From positions 1-64,000 of the forward strand of contig NZ_JAGGLC010000004.1 in NCBI RefSeq assembly GCF_017874235.1: a stretch of 64,000 nt of DNA. Reading direction: 5' to 3'. Below, one piece after another: positions 7,616 through 17,511 of the stretch. This DNA is from Halolamina salifodinae. GTDB lineage: Archaea > Halobacteriota > Halobacteria > Halobacteriales > Haloferacaceae. The translations under genes and the position numbers were made by a program. The notes below the pieces were generated by a model. That model did no database searches and was not told where the DNA came from. It worked only from the letters and a program-made list of their open reading frames with translations. Within the stretch, counting starts at the first letter, position 1. Each line of letters opens with the position of its first letter.

Positions 7616-8782
7616 TCAGGCCACGTTTCGCTCCTGCAGGAGCTCGCCTTCCTCGAAGCGGTCGCTCCCGAGGGCGTCGATGTCGACTGTCGACGCCTCG
7701 CCGTCGAGGAGCAGCTCCGCGACCACCTGCCCGGTGGCGGGCGCGTGCTGGAACCCGTGACCCGAGAAGCCGATGGCCTGCACGAACCCGGGGCGTGACT
7801 CCTCGATGATCGGGTGGTGGTCGGGCGTGACCGCGTAGAGGCCGGCCCAGCCACGCTTGATCCGGGTTCCGTCGCCGAAGTAGTCACAGTAGATGCCGGC
7901 GCGCTCGACCGCCTGAGCGGCCCACGGCAGATCGTGCGTATCCGAGTAGTCGTCGGGCGAGGGTGTCTCCGGCTTGTCGGCGAAGTAGCCACCCACGACG
8001 GCCGCACCGTCGCGCTCCGGGCGGAAATGCGACCCCGTCTCGAGGTCGATGGTGAGCGGGTCGCTCTCGGGCACGGATCGCTCGGGGTCGACGACGACCG
8101 CCTGCCGGCGCTGTGGCCCGACCGGCACGTTGACGCCGGCCAGTTCGGCGATCCGGGCAGCCCACGGCCCCGTGGCGTTGACCACGGCGTCGGCGTCGAT
8201 GATCCCGTTTCGTGGCGCGCCGTCGCCCTCGACCGCGACGCCGACGGCGCGGCCGTCGTCCACCTGTACGTCGGTGACCGCGGTGTTCGTCCGGATATTG
8301 ACGCCCGCCTCCCGGGCGGCATCGGCGAACCCCTGGAGCGCGAGGTAGGGGTCGGCGAAGCCGTCGCGGGCGTTGAACGTCGCCGCCGTGATGGCGTCCG
8401 GGTCGACACCCACGCAATGCTTGGCTGCCTCCTCGGGGGTGAGGAGTTCGGTGCCGGCACCCTGCTCGCGCTGCATCTCGACCTGCCGCTCCAGCCCCGC
8501 TGCGGTCTCCTCGGTCCGCGCGAGCATGAGGTAGCCCGTCTGGCGGAACGCGATATCGACGCCGAAGCGCTCCTCGAAGGACTCCCAGACCGGCAGGCTG
8601 GCCAGCGTGAGGTCGACGTTCACCGCCGTCGAGAACTGGGCGCGGATCCCGCCGAGCGCGCGCGAGGTGCTGCCGTCCCCGAGCCGACCCTTCTCGCAGA
8701 CGGTCACGTCGGCGCCGCGCTCCGCGAGCGCGTAGGCGCTCGACAGTCCGACGATCCCGCCGCCCACGACAACTGTTCGCAT
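7616..8782 (-). CDS. FAD-dependent DAO/sarcosine-oxidase-type oxidoreductase
   Basis: 388 residues. The N-terminal Rossmann motif VVVGGGIVGLSSAYALAERGADVTVCEK binds FAD, followed by the DAO pattern GSTSRALGGIRAQF and, near the end, GWAGLYAVTPDHHPII and GFSGHGFQHAPATG. Such enzymes oxidise secondary or D-amino acids such as sarcosine, proline or glycine derivatives. The start is placed at MRTVVVGGG, since upstream residues would precede the dinucleotide fold. It is 45 bases upstream of the M20 gene on the same strand and divergent from the ornithine-cyclodeaminase-like gene. Confidence 0.9.
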   Translation of the reverse strand: MRTVVVGGGIVGLSSAYALAERGADVTVCEKGRLGDGSTSRALGGIRAQFSTAVNVDLTLASLPVWESFEERFGVDIAFRQTGYLMLARTEETAAGLERQVEMQREQGAGTELLTPEEAAKHCVGVDPDAITAATFNARDGFADPYLALQGFADAAREAGVNIRTNTAVTDVQVDDGRAVGVAVEGDGAPRNGIIDADAVVNATGPWAARIAELAGVNVPVGPQRRQAVVVDPERSVPESDPLTIDLETGSHFRPERDGAAVVGGYFADKPETPSPDDYSDTHDLPWAAQAVERAGIYCDYFGDGTRIKRGWAGLYAVTPDHHPIIEESRPGFVQAIGFSGHGFQHAPATGQVVAELLLDGEASTVDIDALGSDRFEEGELLQERNVA

Positions 8783-8964
8783 AAGTTCGACTGCGCGCGG
8801 CGCGGCCAAAACCGTTGTGCCGGCAGCCGTCGCTGTCGACGGCGACGGTGGCGAGCAGGCGGCGCGTGGGGATCTCGCGAGGGGCGCGCCACGCTCCCGC
8901 CTCGACTCCCTCGCGGCTGTTGGGGGCGCTGGTCGCCCGATCCGGTTTCAAACTCGGGGAAGAG

Positions 8965-8970
8965 CTTTCT
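8965..8970 (+). promoter_or_regulatory. TATA box for cyclodeaminase-family gene
   Basis: CTTTCT is centred about 27 bases before ATG 8994. Confidence 0.45.
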
Positions 8971-8993
8971 CCCGTCGGCAGCAGGTCGGGGGT

Positions 8994-9962
8994 ATGCGCG
9001 TGCTCTCGGACGACGACGTAGCGAGCCTGCTCGATCTGTCGGCGTTGCTGCCCGAAATCGAGCGAGCGTTCCGCAAGCAGGGGCGCGGCGAGGTCGAACG
9101 GCCCGAGCGACCCCACTTCCCCGTCGGCACAGGACTCGACGGCGACGACCCGCTCGGGACGGGGCTGACGATGCCGGCATACATCCACGGCGACCAACAA
9201 TACGCCACCAAACTCGCCAGTGTCCACGAGGGGAACGCTGATCGGGGCCTGCCGACGGTGCAGGCACAGATCGCGCTGACCGACGCGCGGACTGGCGAAC
9301 CGGTGGGGCTGCTCGCCGGGACCCGGATCACGAACGCGCGAACCGGCTGTATCGGCGGGCTGGCCGCGAAGCATCTAGCAGTCGGTGAGGGACCGGTGCG
9401 GGTGGGGGTCGTCGGCGCGGGGACGCAGGCGCGCTGGCAGACACGAGCCATCGACGCCGCGCGCGGTGTCCAGTCGGTTCGGATCTACTCCCCCAGCGAG
9501 TCGCGGGAGTCGTGTGCGGCTGACCTCCGGGAATCGGGGATCGACGCGGAAGCTGTCGACTCGGCGCGTGCGGCGATTTCGAACGCCGACGTGGTCGTGA
9601 CGGCGACGACGGCCACCGAACCGGTCTTCCCCGGGGACGCGCTGGCCCCGGGGACGCTCGTGGTCGCCGTCGGCGCCTACACCGCCGAGATGCGGGAACT
9701 CGACGCCGAGACGGTCTCGCGGGCGGCACGGCTGTTCGGCGACGTGCCGGAGGAGGTCGCGGAGACCGGCGACTTCCCTGACCAGGGGCCGTCGGCGTTT
9801 ACGCCGCTCTCGACGGTGTTCGTCAGGGGGACCGGGCGGGAGACGGACGACGAGATACTGGTGGTGGGTTCAGTGGGCTCGGCCGTGCTCGACGCCGCGG
9901 CGGCGACGGCGCTGTTCGAGCAGGCGGTCACGGAGAACGTCGGCGATCAGGTCGGGCTCTGA
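8994..9962 (+). CDS. Ornithine cyclodeaminase / mu-crystallin family protein
   Basis: 322 residues. The family pattern is complete: YATKLASVH, GTRITNARTGCIGGLAAKHLA, the NAD(P)-binding VGVVGAGTQARWQ, and DVVVTATTATEPVF. Members interconvert amino acids and ketimines (ornithine to proline, alanine dehydrogenase, or ketimine reductase), and the true substrate cannot be read from sequence. The start at 8994 (MRVLSDDDV) is chosen because it matches family N-termini and has a correctly spaced TATA box. With the M20 and DAO genes it suggests an amino-acid catabolic neighbourhood. Confidence 0.88.
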   Translation: MRVLSDDDVASLLDLSALLPEIERAFRKQGRGEVERPERPHFPVGTGLDGDDPLGTGLTMPAYIHGDQQYATKLASVHEGNADRGLPTVQAQIALTDARTGEPVGLLAGTRITNARTGCIGGLAAKHLAVGEGPVRVGVVGAGTQARWQTRAIDAARGVQSVRIYSPSESRESCAADLRESGIDAEAVDSARAAISNADVVVTATTATEPVFPGDALAPGTLVVAVGAYTAEMRELDAETVSRAARLFGDVPEEVAETGDFPDQGPSAFTPLSTVFVRGTGRETDDEILVVGSVGSAVLDAAAATALFEQAVTENVGDQVGL

Positions 9963-9963
9963 G

Positions 9964-10608
9964 CTACTCCTGCACGCCGCCGAAGGGGTCCTCGTCCTCG
10001 GAGCTGCCGCCGAACGGGTCGGACTCGTCCGCGGCGTCGGCGTCCTCGAACTCACGGAACAGCGAGTCGAACTCCCCCTGGGAGTCCATCGATTCGATGG
10101 TCGTGTCGAGTTCCTCGCGGAGCTCCGCGAGTCGGGCCTCCAGCTGCTGGTACTCCTCGTTCTCGGCGAGTTCGGCGTCGGTTTTCTCGGCCTCGAGCAA
10201 CGCCTTCTTCGAGGCCAGCGAGAACAGCTCCTGGACGCCAGCGTCGTAGCTGCTGCGGCGTTCGAGGTCGCCCACGGTGTCGAGAAGCTCCTCGCGGGCG
10301 ACCGGCTTGACGAGGTAGTCGTCGAACCCCATCTCCAGGACGTCGAAGTCCGGTTCGACCGCGGTGACCATCGCCACCTGACAGTCGATACCGCGCTGCT
10401 GTATCGCGTCGAGCACCTCGTCGCCGGAGAGACCCGGCATCCGCCGGTCGAGGAGGACGACATCGATGTCGGCATCGAGCTTCTCGAGCGCCTCGCGGCC
10501 GCCGTAGGCCGTGCGGACGCGATAGCTGTTGCCGAGCCACGCCGCGTAGAGATCGGCCAGGTCGGACTCGTCTTCGACGACGAGCACGAGGGGAAGGTCT
10601 TCGCTCAT
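9964..10608 (-). CDS. HalX-type response regulator
   Basis: 214 residues. A receiver domain (about 1-125) shows the acidic pair VEDES, the phospho-acceptor Asp in VVLLDRRMPGLSG and the Lys in DDYLVKPV. The following helical, coiled-coil segment (about 130-190) matches the HalX domain found only in haloarchaeal regulators, and the tail is acidic with repeated DPFGG motifs. There is no DNA-binding domain, so it probably acts by protein contact. No histidine kinase is adjacent. Confidence 0.9.
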   Translation of the reverse strand: MSEDLPLVLVVEDESDLADLYAAWLGNSYRVRTAYGGREALEKLDADIDVVLLDRRMPGLSGDEVLDAIQQRGIDCQVAMVTAVEPDFDVLEMGFDDYLVKPVAREELLDTVGDLERRSSYDAGVQELFSLASKKALLEAEKTDAELAENEEYQQLEARLAELREELDTTIESMDSQGEFDSLFREFEDADAADESDPFGGSSEDEDPFGGVQE

Positions 10609-10701
10609 CGGATACAGGGAGCAGTTGGCTCTGTCGGAAGACGGACGCCCGACTATATCAAAATACCCCTTCCGGAGTCCCACGCGGAGAGCTGCCCGCG
10701 C

Positions 10702-12189
10702 TTACTCGTTGGGGCTGTAGTTGGGCGCCTCGTCGGTGATCATCACGTCGTGTGGGTGGCCCTCGGTCTGGCCGGCCGCGGAGACGCGGACGAACTCCGC
10801 GCGCCGCTTGAACCCGGGGATGGTCTCGGCGCCGACGTAGCCCATCCCGGACTGCATCCCACCGACGAGCTGGTGGAGCTCGGAGGCCAGCGTCCCCGTG
10901 TAGGGGGTTGCCGCCTCAACGCCCTCGGGGACGTAGTCCTCGTCGTTCTCCTCCTTGAGGTAGCGCTCGCCGCCGCCGGACTGCATCGCGCCGACGCTGC
11001 CCATCCCGCGGTACTGCTTGTACTTCTTGCCGTTCATCGTGATGACGCGGCCCGGCGCCTCGTCGGTGCCGGCGAAGTAGGAGCCGAGCATCACCGCGTC
11101 GGCGCCGGCGGCGATGGCCTTGATCGCGTCGCCGGAGTACCGAATCCCTCCGTCCGCGATGACGGGCACGTCCTGCTGGCTCGCCACGTCGGCCACCTCG
11201 GCGACGGCCGTGATCTGGGGCATCCCCGCGCCGGAGACGACTCGGGTTGTACAGATGCTGCCCGGCCCGATTCCGACCTTGATCCCGTCCGCGAAGTCGA
11301 CGCAGGCCTCGGCGGCCTCCTTGGTGCCGACGTTCCCGACCACCACGTCGGCGTCGACGGACTCGGTGATGGCCTCCGCGGAGTCGAGAACGTTGAGGTT
11401 GTGCGCGTGGGCGCAGTCGATGAACAGCACGTCGGCGCCGGCCTCGTCGGCGGCGACCGCGCGCTCCTCCTCGAACGGGCCGACTGCGGCGCCGACGCGC
11501 AGGCGACCGTCCGCGTCACGGGCCGCGTTCTCGTTCTCGCGACGCGCGAGGATGCCCTGCATCGTCAGGAGGCCGACGAGGCGGTCCTCGTCGTCGACGA
11601 TGGGGACGCGCTCGATCTTGTGGTCGTACATGAGTTCCAGTGCGTCGCGGGCGCTCACGTCCTCGGCGGCGGTGACGACTTCGTCGGTCATCGCCTCGCG
11701 GACTTCGTCGTTCTCGCCGACCTCGAGGTACGGCCGGATGTCGGTGCCGGAGATGATCCCCAGCACGGTGTCGTCGTCGTCGACGACCGGGGCGCCGGAG
11801 ACGCCCTTCTGCTCCATCATCGCGTCCACGTCGTCGACGGTCTGGTCGGGCGAGGCGGTGACGACGTTCTCCCGCCGGATCACCAGTTCGTCGGCGCGCT
11901 TGACCTGGATGATCGAGGCCTCCATCGCGGCGGTGTCCATGTTGCGGTGGAGCACGCCGAGCCCGCCCTCGCGAGCCATGCCGATGGCCATCCCGGCCTC
12001 GGTGACGGTGTCCATCGCCGCCGAGAGGATGGGGATCTGCAGATCGACGTTCTTCGTGACCTTCGTCGACACGTCCGCCGCGTCGGGTTCGACACGGCTC
12101 TCTTTGGGTCGCAGCAGAACGTCGTCGAACGTCAGCGCTTCCGGTACTCGTAGCTTCTCCGAGAAGGGTTCCGACTCGTTGCTCTCCAT
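10702..12189 (-). CDS. guaB: IMP dehydrogenase
   Basis: 495 residues. It catalyses NAD-dependent oxidation of IMP to XMP, the committed step of GMP synthesis. The TIM barrel begins with [12 protein letters not shown], two CBS domains are inserted at about residues 95-220, and the active-site loop [15 protein letters not shown] contains the catalytic Cys. The flap follows ([11 protein letters not shown]) and then YVPEGVE. Length is standard. The start MESNESEPF at 12189 has a TATA box 27 bases upstream, so the gene is probably leaderless and monocistronic. Confidence 0.97.
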   Translation of the reverse strand: MESNESEPFSEKLRVPEALTFDDVLLRPKESRVEPDAADVSTKVTKNVDLQIPILSAAMDTVTEAGMAIGMAREGGLGVLHRNMDTAAMEASIIQVKRADELVIRRENVVTASPDQTVDDVDAMMEQKGVSGAPVVDDDDTVLGIISGTDIRPYLEVGENDEVREAMTDEVVTAAEDVSARDALELMYDHKIERVPIVDDEDRLVGLLTMQGILARRENENAARDADGRLRVGAAVGPFEEERAVAADEAGADVLFIDCAHAHNLNVLDSAEAITESVDADVVVGNVGTKEAAEACVDFADGIKVGIGPGSICTTRVVSGAGMPQITAVAEVADVASQQDVPVIADGGIRYSGDAIKAIAAGADAVMLGSYFAGTDEAPGRVITMNGKKYKQYRGMGSVGAMQSGGGERYLKEENDEDYVPEGVEAATPYTGTLASELHQLVGGMQSGMGYVGAETIPGFKRRAEFVRVSAAGQTEGHPHDVMITDEAPNYSPNE

Positions 12190-12649
12190 GTAACAGGTGG
12201 TGAGCCTCGGCCCAAAAACGTTCCGAGTCCCGAAACCGTGTGCGCCGTCTCGCCACACCCGTCAGGCCCGGTATCGGGACATCGACCACGAGCAGCGGGT
12301 TGCCCCGCCGCGCTCGGCGGGCGTCGGCATATCTTCAGTTTTATGCCCGTATATCCGAGAGTTCGTAGACGTTTGGGCAGTTTCGCCGATGATGTGGCCG
12401 TGCATATGGGGGCCTTTCTCACGCAACGTTTATCGCCCTCTCGGGAGAACCAGTGGGTATGGACGTCGAAAGTCCCGCCGCATCGCGCATCGCCGGCCAG
12501 CCGACCGTCAGTGCCGCTGCGATCTTTAAACCGATGTGGCGAACACTTCGATGTCCGTTCCCGAAATTTACAGGATCCTCCCGCCACCGCGGCTATCCTG
12601 AATCGGGGTCACACCACCGTTTGGCCACGGGTGAGGCCGCTAGCTAGTC
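12190..12649. other. 460-bp gap with two TATA-like boxes and short reading frames
   Basis: Between divergent guaB and the 12650 gene there is no recognisable gene. Two plus-strand TATA-like boxes occur: CGTTTATC near 12427 with ATG 12459 downstream (frame to 12647, no recognisable protein), and TCTTTAAACC near 12523 with ATG 12551, a leaderless-spaced frame of only 16 codons (MSVPEIYRILPPPRLS). I cannot say whether either is translated. Confidence 0.4.
12211..12220 (-). promoter_or_regulatory. TATA box for guaB
   Basis: On the minus strand CGTTTTTGGG is centred 27 bases before the guaB ATG. Confidence 0.55.
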
Positions 12650-13624
12650 GTGAGTGTCTCCGATCACCCGATCGCGCTTCGCCTACAGCAGCGCGTCCGG
12701 GGCCCCACGAAGCTTCTCGCAACCGTCATGGGCCTGCCGCTGGTCGACGGCATCTTCCCCGCGCTGGTCATCGCCGGCGCGCTGACGACCGAAGCCGGCG
12801 CCCTCGACCCAGCCGGCATGCTCCAGACCGGCCTCCTCATCTTCGGCGGGTCGGCCACGGTGGCCGTCATCCTCGCGGAGATGGACGGCTCGCGCGCCGA
12901 GAAGGTCAGCTCCGTCCTGCTTCTGGGGCTGGTCCTGATCCCCGTCGCCGTCGTCGAGGCCGCGTTCGCCGAGACGCTCCGCTCGGTGCTCGACTTCGCG
13001 ACCTTCCAGCGCTTTGCGGCCGTGGTGATCCTCGCCATCGCCGCCAAAACCGCGAGCGCCGAGATCGGCACCTACCTCCCCAGCCCCGGCACGGTCATCG
13101 CGCTCGGGCTCGTCGCGAGTGTCCGCCCGGCCGGCGCCGAACTCGTCGTCACCATCGAGCCGTCGACGCTGCTCGCGGCCGCCGGCGCCGCCGGCGCGGG
13201 CATCGCGTTCGCGCTGGGCGTCGCGCTCGCGGCGCCACAGCTCCGTGGCGTCGTCGACCTCGACCGCTTCCGCTTCGGGAGTTCGGTCGCGCTCGGGATG
13301 CTCGCCATCGAAGTGCTCGGCCTGATGCCGGTCCAACAGCCGGTCGCGCTGGCCGTGCTGGTCGTGAGCGCGGTGTTCGCCTACGACCCGGACGCCAGCA
13401 TCGACGCCGCCGCGGCGCCGACGGAGCCAGCCATCGACTACACTGCCGACGCGGGGAGCGAGGACCGCCCCGTCGACCTCCCTGCGGAGCTAACCGCGCG
13501 GAGCTACCCGGAGGAGCGTGAGGAGACGGTGTTCGGCGCCGACGGCGGCACGAAGACCGAGGCCGAAGACGGCCCGGCCGAGAACGCCGAGACGGCCGAG
13601 CCCGAACGCCCGCCGTACCTCTAA
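12650..13624 (+). CDS. Haloarchaeal multi-pass membrane protein (DUF5794-like)
   Basis: 324 residues starting with GTG (VSVSDHPIALRLQQRV). Around seven hydrophobic segments occupy residues about 20-245, followed by a cytoplasm-like acidic tail of about 75 residues rich in Ala, Glu and Pro. The pattern matches the haloarchaeal DUF5794 family as I recall it. Function is unknown. A T5 run follows the stop. The DUF number is from memory and should be confirmed by profile search. Confidence 0.8.
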   Translation: MSVSDHPIALRLQQRVRGPTKLLATVMGLPLVDGIFPALVIAGALTTEAGALDPAGMLQTGLLIFGGSATVAVILAEMDGSRAEKVSSVLLLGLVLIPVAVVEAAFAETLRSVLDFATFQRFAAVVILAIAAKTASAEIGTYLPSPGTVIALGLVASVRPAGAELVVTIEPSTLLAAAGAAGAGIAFALGVALAAPQLRGVVDLDRFRFGSSVALGMLAIEVLGLMPVQQPVALAVLVVSAVFAYDPDASIDAAAAPTEPAIDYTADAGSEDRPVDLPAELTARSYPEEREETVFGADGGTKTEAEDGPAENAETAEPERPPYL

Positions 13625-13632
13625 ATAGGTCC

Positions 13633-13637
13633 TTTTT
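13633..13637 (+). terminator. Oligo-T terminator
   Basis: A T5 run lies nine bases past the stop of the 12650-13624 gene, between convergent genes. Confidence 0.4.
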
Positions 13638-13641
13638 CGGC

Positions 13642-14358
13642 TCAGCGCTGTCGGAGCCACCAGACCGCCACGACGCCGAGTAGCACCGCCGCCCCGCCGA
13701 GGAAAAAGAGCAGCCCCGGCGGCAGGCCGGTGGCGCTCTCGGCAGTCACCGTCGCCTCCGGCGCCTGCGTGGCGGTGGCCGCAGCCTGCTCCGTCGTCGT
13801 TTCAGTCACCTCGGCGACGCTCAGCCCCGTCTCTGTCGGCGTCGAGGTGGCTGTCGGCGTCGCCGTCGCGTCAGCGGCCGTGTCGTAGTCGCCGCCGCTC
13901 CCGGCCGTCCCGAACGGGAACGGCAGGTCGCCGACGTACGCCTGGACGAGCACGCTCCCCAGTCCCAGCGCCGCAACGGCGCCGATGAGCCGGGAGAGCG
14001 CGGCTTTGAGCCCGGTCGTGTCGTCCTCCGTGCCGGCGTAGACGATCAGCGGGGCGTCGGCGGGGCCGTACACCTGCATCTCGCGGCCCTTCTCGGAGTA
14101 GACCGTGTCGACTGGCTCGATCAGGCCGGCCTCTTCCAGATTGCCGATGTGGTACTGGGCGTTCTGCAGCGAGATGTCCTGTCGGTCGGCGATCCCCGAG
14201 GGGGTGTCGGGATCCCCGTGGAACGCGCGCAGCATGCCCCGAGCAGTGTCCGAGGAGAGCGCAGCGAGGGTTTCGCCCGCCTCGTCGCTGTCGACGCCGA
14301 GCACCCGTGGTTCGGGGTCGGGGTCGGCGTCCGGGGTGGAGGGTAACAGATCGACCAT
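13642..14358 (-). CDS. Membrane-anchored winged-helix (ArsR-like) regulator
   Basis: 238 residues. Residues about 25-95 form a winged helix (TARGMLRAFHGDPDTPSGIADRQDISLQNAQYHIGNLEEAGLI) typical of haloarchaeal ArsR-like transcription regulators. A hydrophobic segment (about 115-135), a Thr/Ala-rich extracellular-type linker and a C-terminal transmembrane helix (LLFFLGGAAVLLGVVAVWWL) ending in RQR follow. It may sense an envelope signal and act on nearby promoters, but targets are unknown. Confidence 0.82.
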   Translation of the reverse strand: MVDLLPSTPDADPDPEPRVLGVDSDEAGETLAALSSDTARGMLRAFHGDPDTPSGIADRQDISLQNAQYHIGNLEEAGLIEPVDTVYSEKGREMQVYGPADAPLIVYAGTEDDTTGLKAALSRLIGAVAALGLGSVLVQAYVGDLPFPFGTAGSGGDYDTAADATATPTATSTPTETGLSVAEVTETTTEQAAATATQAPEATVTAESATGLPPGLLFFLGGAAVLLGVVAVWWLRQR

Positions 14359-14398
14359 ACAGTCCCGCTATCACCCCGGAGGTTGAAACGTTGTTCCC

Positions 14399-15766
14399 TC
14401 ACGCCCCGCCCGGAACGACCAGCACCCGGAGGTCGTTGACGTTGGTCCCGGTCGCACCCGTCAGGAGCGCCGCGTCGAGCGAGTCGAGATAACCCAGCGA
14501 GTCGTTCTGGTCGAGTGCCGTGCGCGCCGCGGCCTGATCGTCGAGGGTGCCGGCGTCGACCAGCGCTCCCGCGGCCCCGGTGGCGCCGTCGTTGCCGTCC
14601 GTGTCGATGGCGCCGACGACGATTTCGTCGGGCGCGGCGTCGCTCTCCCCGAGCGACAGCGCCGCTGCGAGCGCGAACTCCGTGTTCGGGCCCCCCTCGC
14701 CCTCGCCGAGAACGTCGACGGTTGTCTCGCCCCCGGAGAGTAGGACTGCCGGCGGGTCGGCCGGGTCGCCGGCCGCGGCCACTTCCTCAGCGACGCCGAC
14801 GTGGGTTGGCGCCGCGCCGCGGGCGCTCCCGCGCACCCTGGTCGAGAGCACGCAGGCGTCGTAGCCCCAGTCCTCGGCGGCCGCGGCGGCCGCGGCGATG
14901 GCGGTCCGGTTCCCAGTGACGACGTGCGTCGGCACGTCGACGACGGCCGGCTCGTCCGGACCGGGCGTCTCCGAGAACGCTCCCGCGTCGCCGGCCTCGA
15001 GATGGTCGCGAACCGCCGGCACGTCGATCCCGTAGCGCGCGAACACGTCGAGGGCCTCCTCGTAGGTCGTCTCGTCCGGCGCTGCCGGGCCGGAGCCGAT
15101 CACGCCCGGCGGGTCGCCAACCACGTCGCTCACTGCGAGCGTGGCGACCGTCGCCGGATCGGCCGCTGTGGCGAGTCGGCCGCCCGTCACCCGCGAGGTG
15201 TGCTTCCGGACGGCGTTTATCTCCTCGATGCCGGCGCCGGCGGTGAGCAGCGCGCGCCCGGATCGACGGAGGTCCCCGACCGACAGATCACCCGCGGGCG
15301 CGGCGAGCAGCGCGCTCGCGCCGCCCGTGACGACCGCGAGCACGAGCGTCCGCTCGTCGGCGGACTCGGCCAGTTCGAGCAGTTCCTCGGTGGCGCGGGC
15401 GCCTTCGGGGGTCGGATCGGGGTGGCCGCCACCCGCGACGGCGACGGCGCCGATGGTGTCGCCGACCGCGGGGTCGGCCTCGGGGACGACGATCAGGCCG
15501 TCCGAGATCCGGTCGCCGAGGCAGGCCTCGATGGCGCGGGTGACGCCCGCGGCGGCCTTGCCGCCGCCGAGGACGAGGATTCGGTCGAAATCGGGGAGGT
15601 CGAGTGAGGTCCGATCGTCGGTGCTGATCTCGAGGCGGTCGTCGACGGCGGTGAGCGCGTCGCGGGTCGCGCGCTCGGGGTCGGCGCCGCGGATACCGGC
15701 CGCGAGACAGTGGAGTGCCGTCTCGTGGGCGGGCGAGCGGGCGTGGGTCTCGCGGTTCCGGAACAC
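14399..15766 (-). CDS. Glycerate 2-kinase (MOFRL/DUF4147 family)
   Basis: 455 residues. The N-terminal DUF4147 domain contains ILVLGGGKAAAGVTRAIE, and the C-terminal MOFRL domain contains VLLSGGETTVDVLGEGEGGPNTEFALAAAL and the signature DTDGNDGATGAAGALVD. These kinases phosphorylate D-glycerate to 2-phosphoglycerate, linking glycerate to lower glycolysis. The start is set at GTG 15766 (FRNRETHARSPAHETAL). The frame stays open further upstream, but the sequence there is low-complexity and overlaps the divergent TraB promoter. Function is confident at family level. Confidence 0.9.
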   Translation of the reverse strand: MFRNRETHARSPAHETALHCLAAGIRGADPERATRDALTAVDDRLEISTDDRTSLDLPDFDRILVLGGGKAAAGVTRAIEACLGDRISDGLIVVPEADPAVGDTIGAVAVAGGGHPDPTPEGARATEELLELAESADERTLVLAVVTGGASALLAAPAGDLSVGDLRRSGRALLTAGAGIEEINAVRKHTSRVTGGRLATAADPATVATLAVSDVVGDPPGVIGSGPAAPDETTYEEALDVFARYGIDVPAVRDHLEAGDAGAFSETPGPDEPAVVDVPTHVVTGNRTAIAAAAAAAEDWGYDACVLSTRVRGSARGAAPTHVGVAEEVAAAGDPADPPAVLLSGGETTVDVLGEGEGGPNTEFALAAALSLGESDAAPDEIVVGAIDTDGNDGATGAAGALVDAGTLDDQAAARTALDQNDSLGYLDSLDAALLTGATGTNVNDLRVLVVPGGA

Positions 15767-15849
15767 GTGAGAGAGCGCGGGCCCAGGGGGCAAAACGGTT
15801 CGGGCGGGCTTCGTCACGGTAAAGGCCCGCGGGCGCCCAAGCCGAGGAA

Positions 15850-17511
15850 ATGAGTGAGTCGGAAGGCAGCGTGCGGGTCGTCGGGACCGCGCACGTCTCT
15901 GCCGAGAGCGTCCGGGAGGTCGAGGAGACCATCGAGGCCGAGCGCCCGGACGCGGTCGCCGTGGAGTTAGACGAGGGGCGCTACCACCAGATGCGCGGCG
16001 AGGAGCCGGAGGACCTCTCTGCGGGCGACCTGCTGGAGGGCAACACCGTCTTCCAGTTCCTCGCGTACTGGATGCTCTCCTACGTGCAGGCCCGGATGGG
16101 CGACCGTTTCGACATCCAACCCGGCGCCGAACTGCTGGCGGCCGTCGAGACGGCCGAGGATCTGGGCATCGACGTCTCGCTGGTCGACCGCGACATCCAG
16201 GAGACGGTCCGGCGCTTCTGGGACCGCATGACGCTGTTCGAGAAGCTGAGAGTGGTCGGCTCGCTGGCATTCGGGATCACCGACCCCCGGATCGGCGGTG
16301 TGATGTTCGGCCTGCTCGTTGGGGTCATGGTCGGGCCGATACTGGGCATCCTCGGCGGCGCCGTCGGCGTCACCCAGTCGCTGCTGGTGAGCCTCACCGG
16401 CGGCATGCTGCTGGCGCTGCTCTCGGGCTACCTGCTCTCAGAAGTCGCGTTCCGCGCGCTCGACGACGACGCACTGGCACTGGGTCTCGCGGGCGGCGGT
16501 GGGTTCGCCGTCGGCACAGTCGGTGCCAGCCTCGGTCTGACCGACTCGCTGGTGAGCCAGTATCTCGGCGACTTCGTGATCACCGCCGTGGGGTCGATGA
16601 CGCTCGGCCTCGCAGCGGGGCTGGTCGTCGGGGCCGTCGTCGCCGTCACGATGAGCCTGTTCGTCGACGAGGGCGCCGAGGAGGGGATGGAGGAGGCGTT
16701 CGACCCCGCTGAGCTGACCGACACCGACGTGGTGACGGCGATGATGGAGGAGTTCCGGCAGTTCTCCCCCGGCGGCGCCGAGGCGCTGATCGACGAGCGC
16801 GACGCGTTCATCGCGCACAACCTCGTCGACCTGCGCGCACAGGGGAAGAACGTCGTCGCCATCGTCGGCGCGGGCCACCGTGAAGGAATCGAGAGCTACC
16901 TCAAGCACCCCGAGACGCTGCCGCCCAAGGAGACGCTGACGGGCGAGAAGGAGAGCCTGCTCCCGTGGGGGAAGATCCTCGCCGTCGCCATCACGGGCGC
17001 CTTCGTGGCCTTCTTCGTGCTCCTGGCGCTGGCTGGCGTCGAGGACCGCTTCCTGCTGGAGCTGTTCGGCGCGTGGTTCGTCGTCAACGGCGTGTTCGCG
17101 GCGGGACTCGCCCGCCTCGCGGGCGCACGCTGGCCCTCCGCACTCGTCGGCGGGTCGGTCGCGTGGCTCACCTCCGTGAATCCGCTGCTCGCCCCGGGGT
17201 GGTTCGCGGGTTACGTCGAACTGCGCTACACCACCGTCAACGTCGGCGACATCGAGACGCTGAACCGCCTGCTCGACGATCAGGAGACGCCGATTGCGGA
17301 CCTGCTCGGGCAGATGTTCGAGGTGCCGCTGTTCAAACTGATCATGATCGTCGGCCTCACGAACGTCGGGAGCTTCGTCGCCTCCTTCCTGTTCGCGCTG
17401 TACGTGCTCCCGGCGTTCTTCGGCGACCTGGGTGGTGTCGGCGCAGTGCCTGACCTGCTGATCGACGGCGCCCAAAACGGCGCCCGGATCGTCTGGGGGT
17501 GGGTTGCATGA
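15850..17511 (+). CDS. TraB-family membrane protein (COG1916)
   Basis: 553 residues. An N-terminal TraB domain (RVVGTAHVSAESVREVEETIEAERPDAVAVELDEGRY...) continues to NVVAIVGAGHREGI at about 338. Two blocks of hydrophobic helices (about 150-275 and 375-553) embed it in the membrane, and the gene is longer than bacterial TraB. Bacterial relatives shut down pheromone signalling, and the fold has a predicted metallo-protease-like or ligand-binding role. It overlaps the downstream site-2 protease gene by ATGA, pointing to a coupled membrane-proteolysis pair. Confidence 0.87.
   Translation: MSESEGSVRVVGTAHVSAESVREVEETIEAERPDAVAVELDEGRYHQMRGEEPEDLSAGDLLEGNTVFQFLAYWMLSYVQARMGDRFDIQPGAELLAAVETAEDLGIDVSLVDRDIQETVRRFWDRMTLFEKLRVVGSLAFGITDPRIGGVMFGLLVGVMVGPILGILGGAVGVTQSLLVSLTGGMLLALLSGYLLSEVAFRALDDDALALGLAGGGGFAVGTVGASLGLTDSLVSQYLGDFVITAVGSMTLGLAAGLVVGAVVAVTMSLFVDEGAEEGMEEAFDPAELTDTDVVTAMMEEFRQFSPGGAEALIDERDAFIAHNLVDLRAQGKNVVAIVGAGHREGIESYLKHPETLPPKETLTGEKESLLPWGKILAVAITGAFVAFFVLLALAGVEDRFLLELFGAWFVVNGVFAAGLARLAGARWPSALVGGSVAWLTSVNPLLAPGWFAGYVELRYTTVNVGDIETLNRLLDDQETPIADLLGQMFEVPLFKLIMIVGLTNVGSFVASFLFALYVLPAFFGDLGGVGAVPDLLIDGAQNGARIVWGWVA

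Noticed and set aside
10750-12153. Long plus-strand reading frame opposite guaB (467 codons)
   Set aside because: It is antisense to an intact IMP dehydrogenase; long antisense frames are expected in GC-rich codons and the translation has no family motif.
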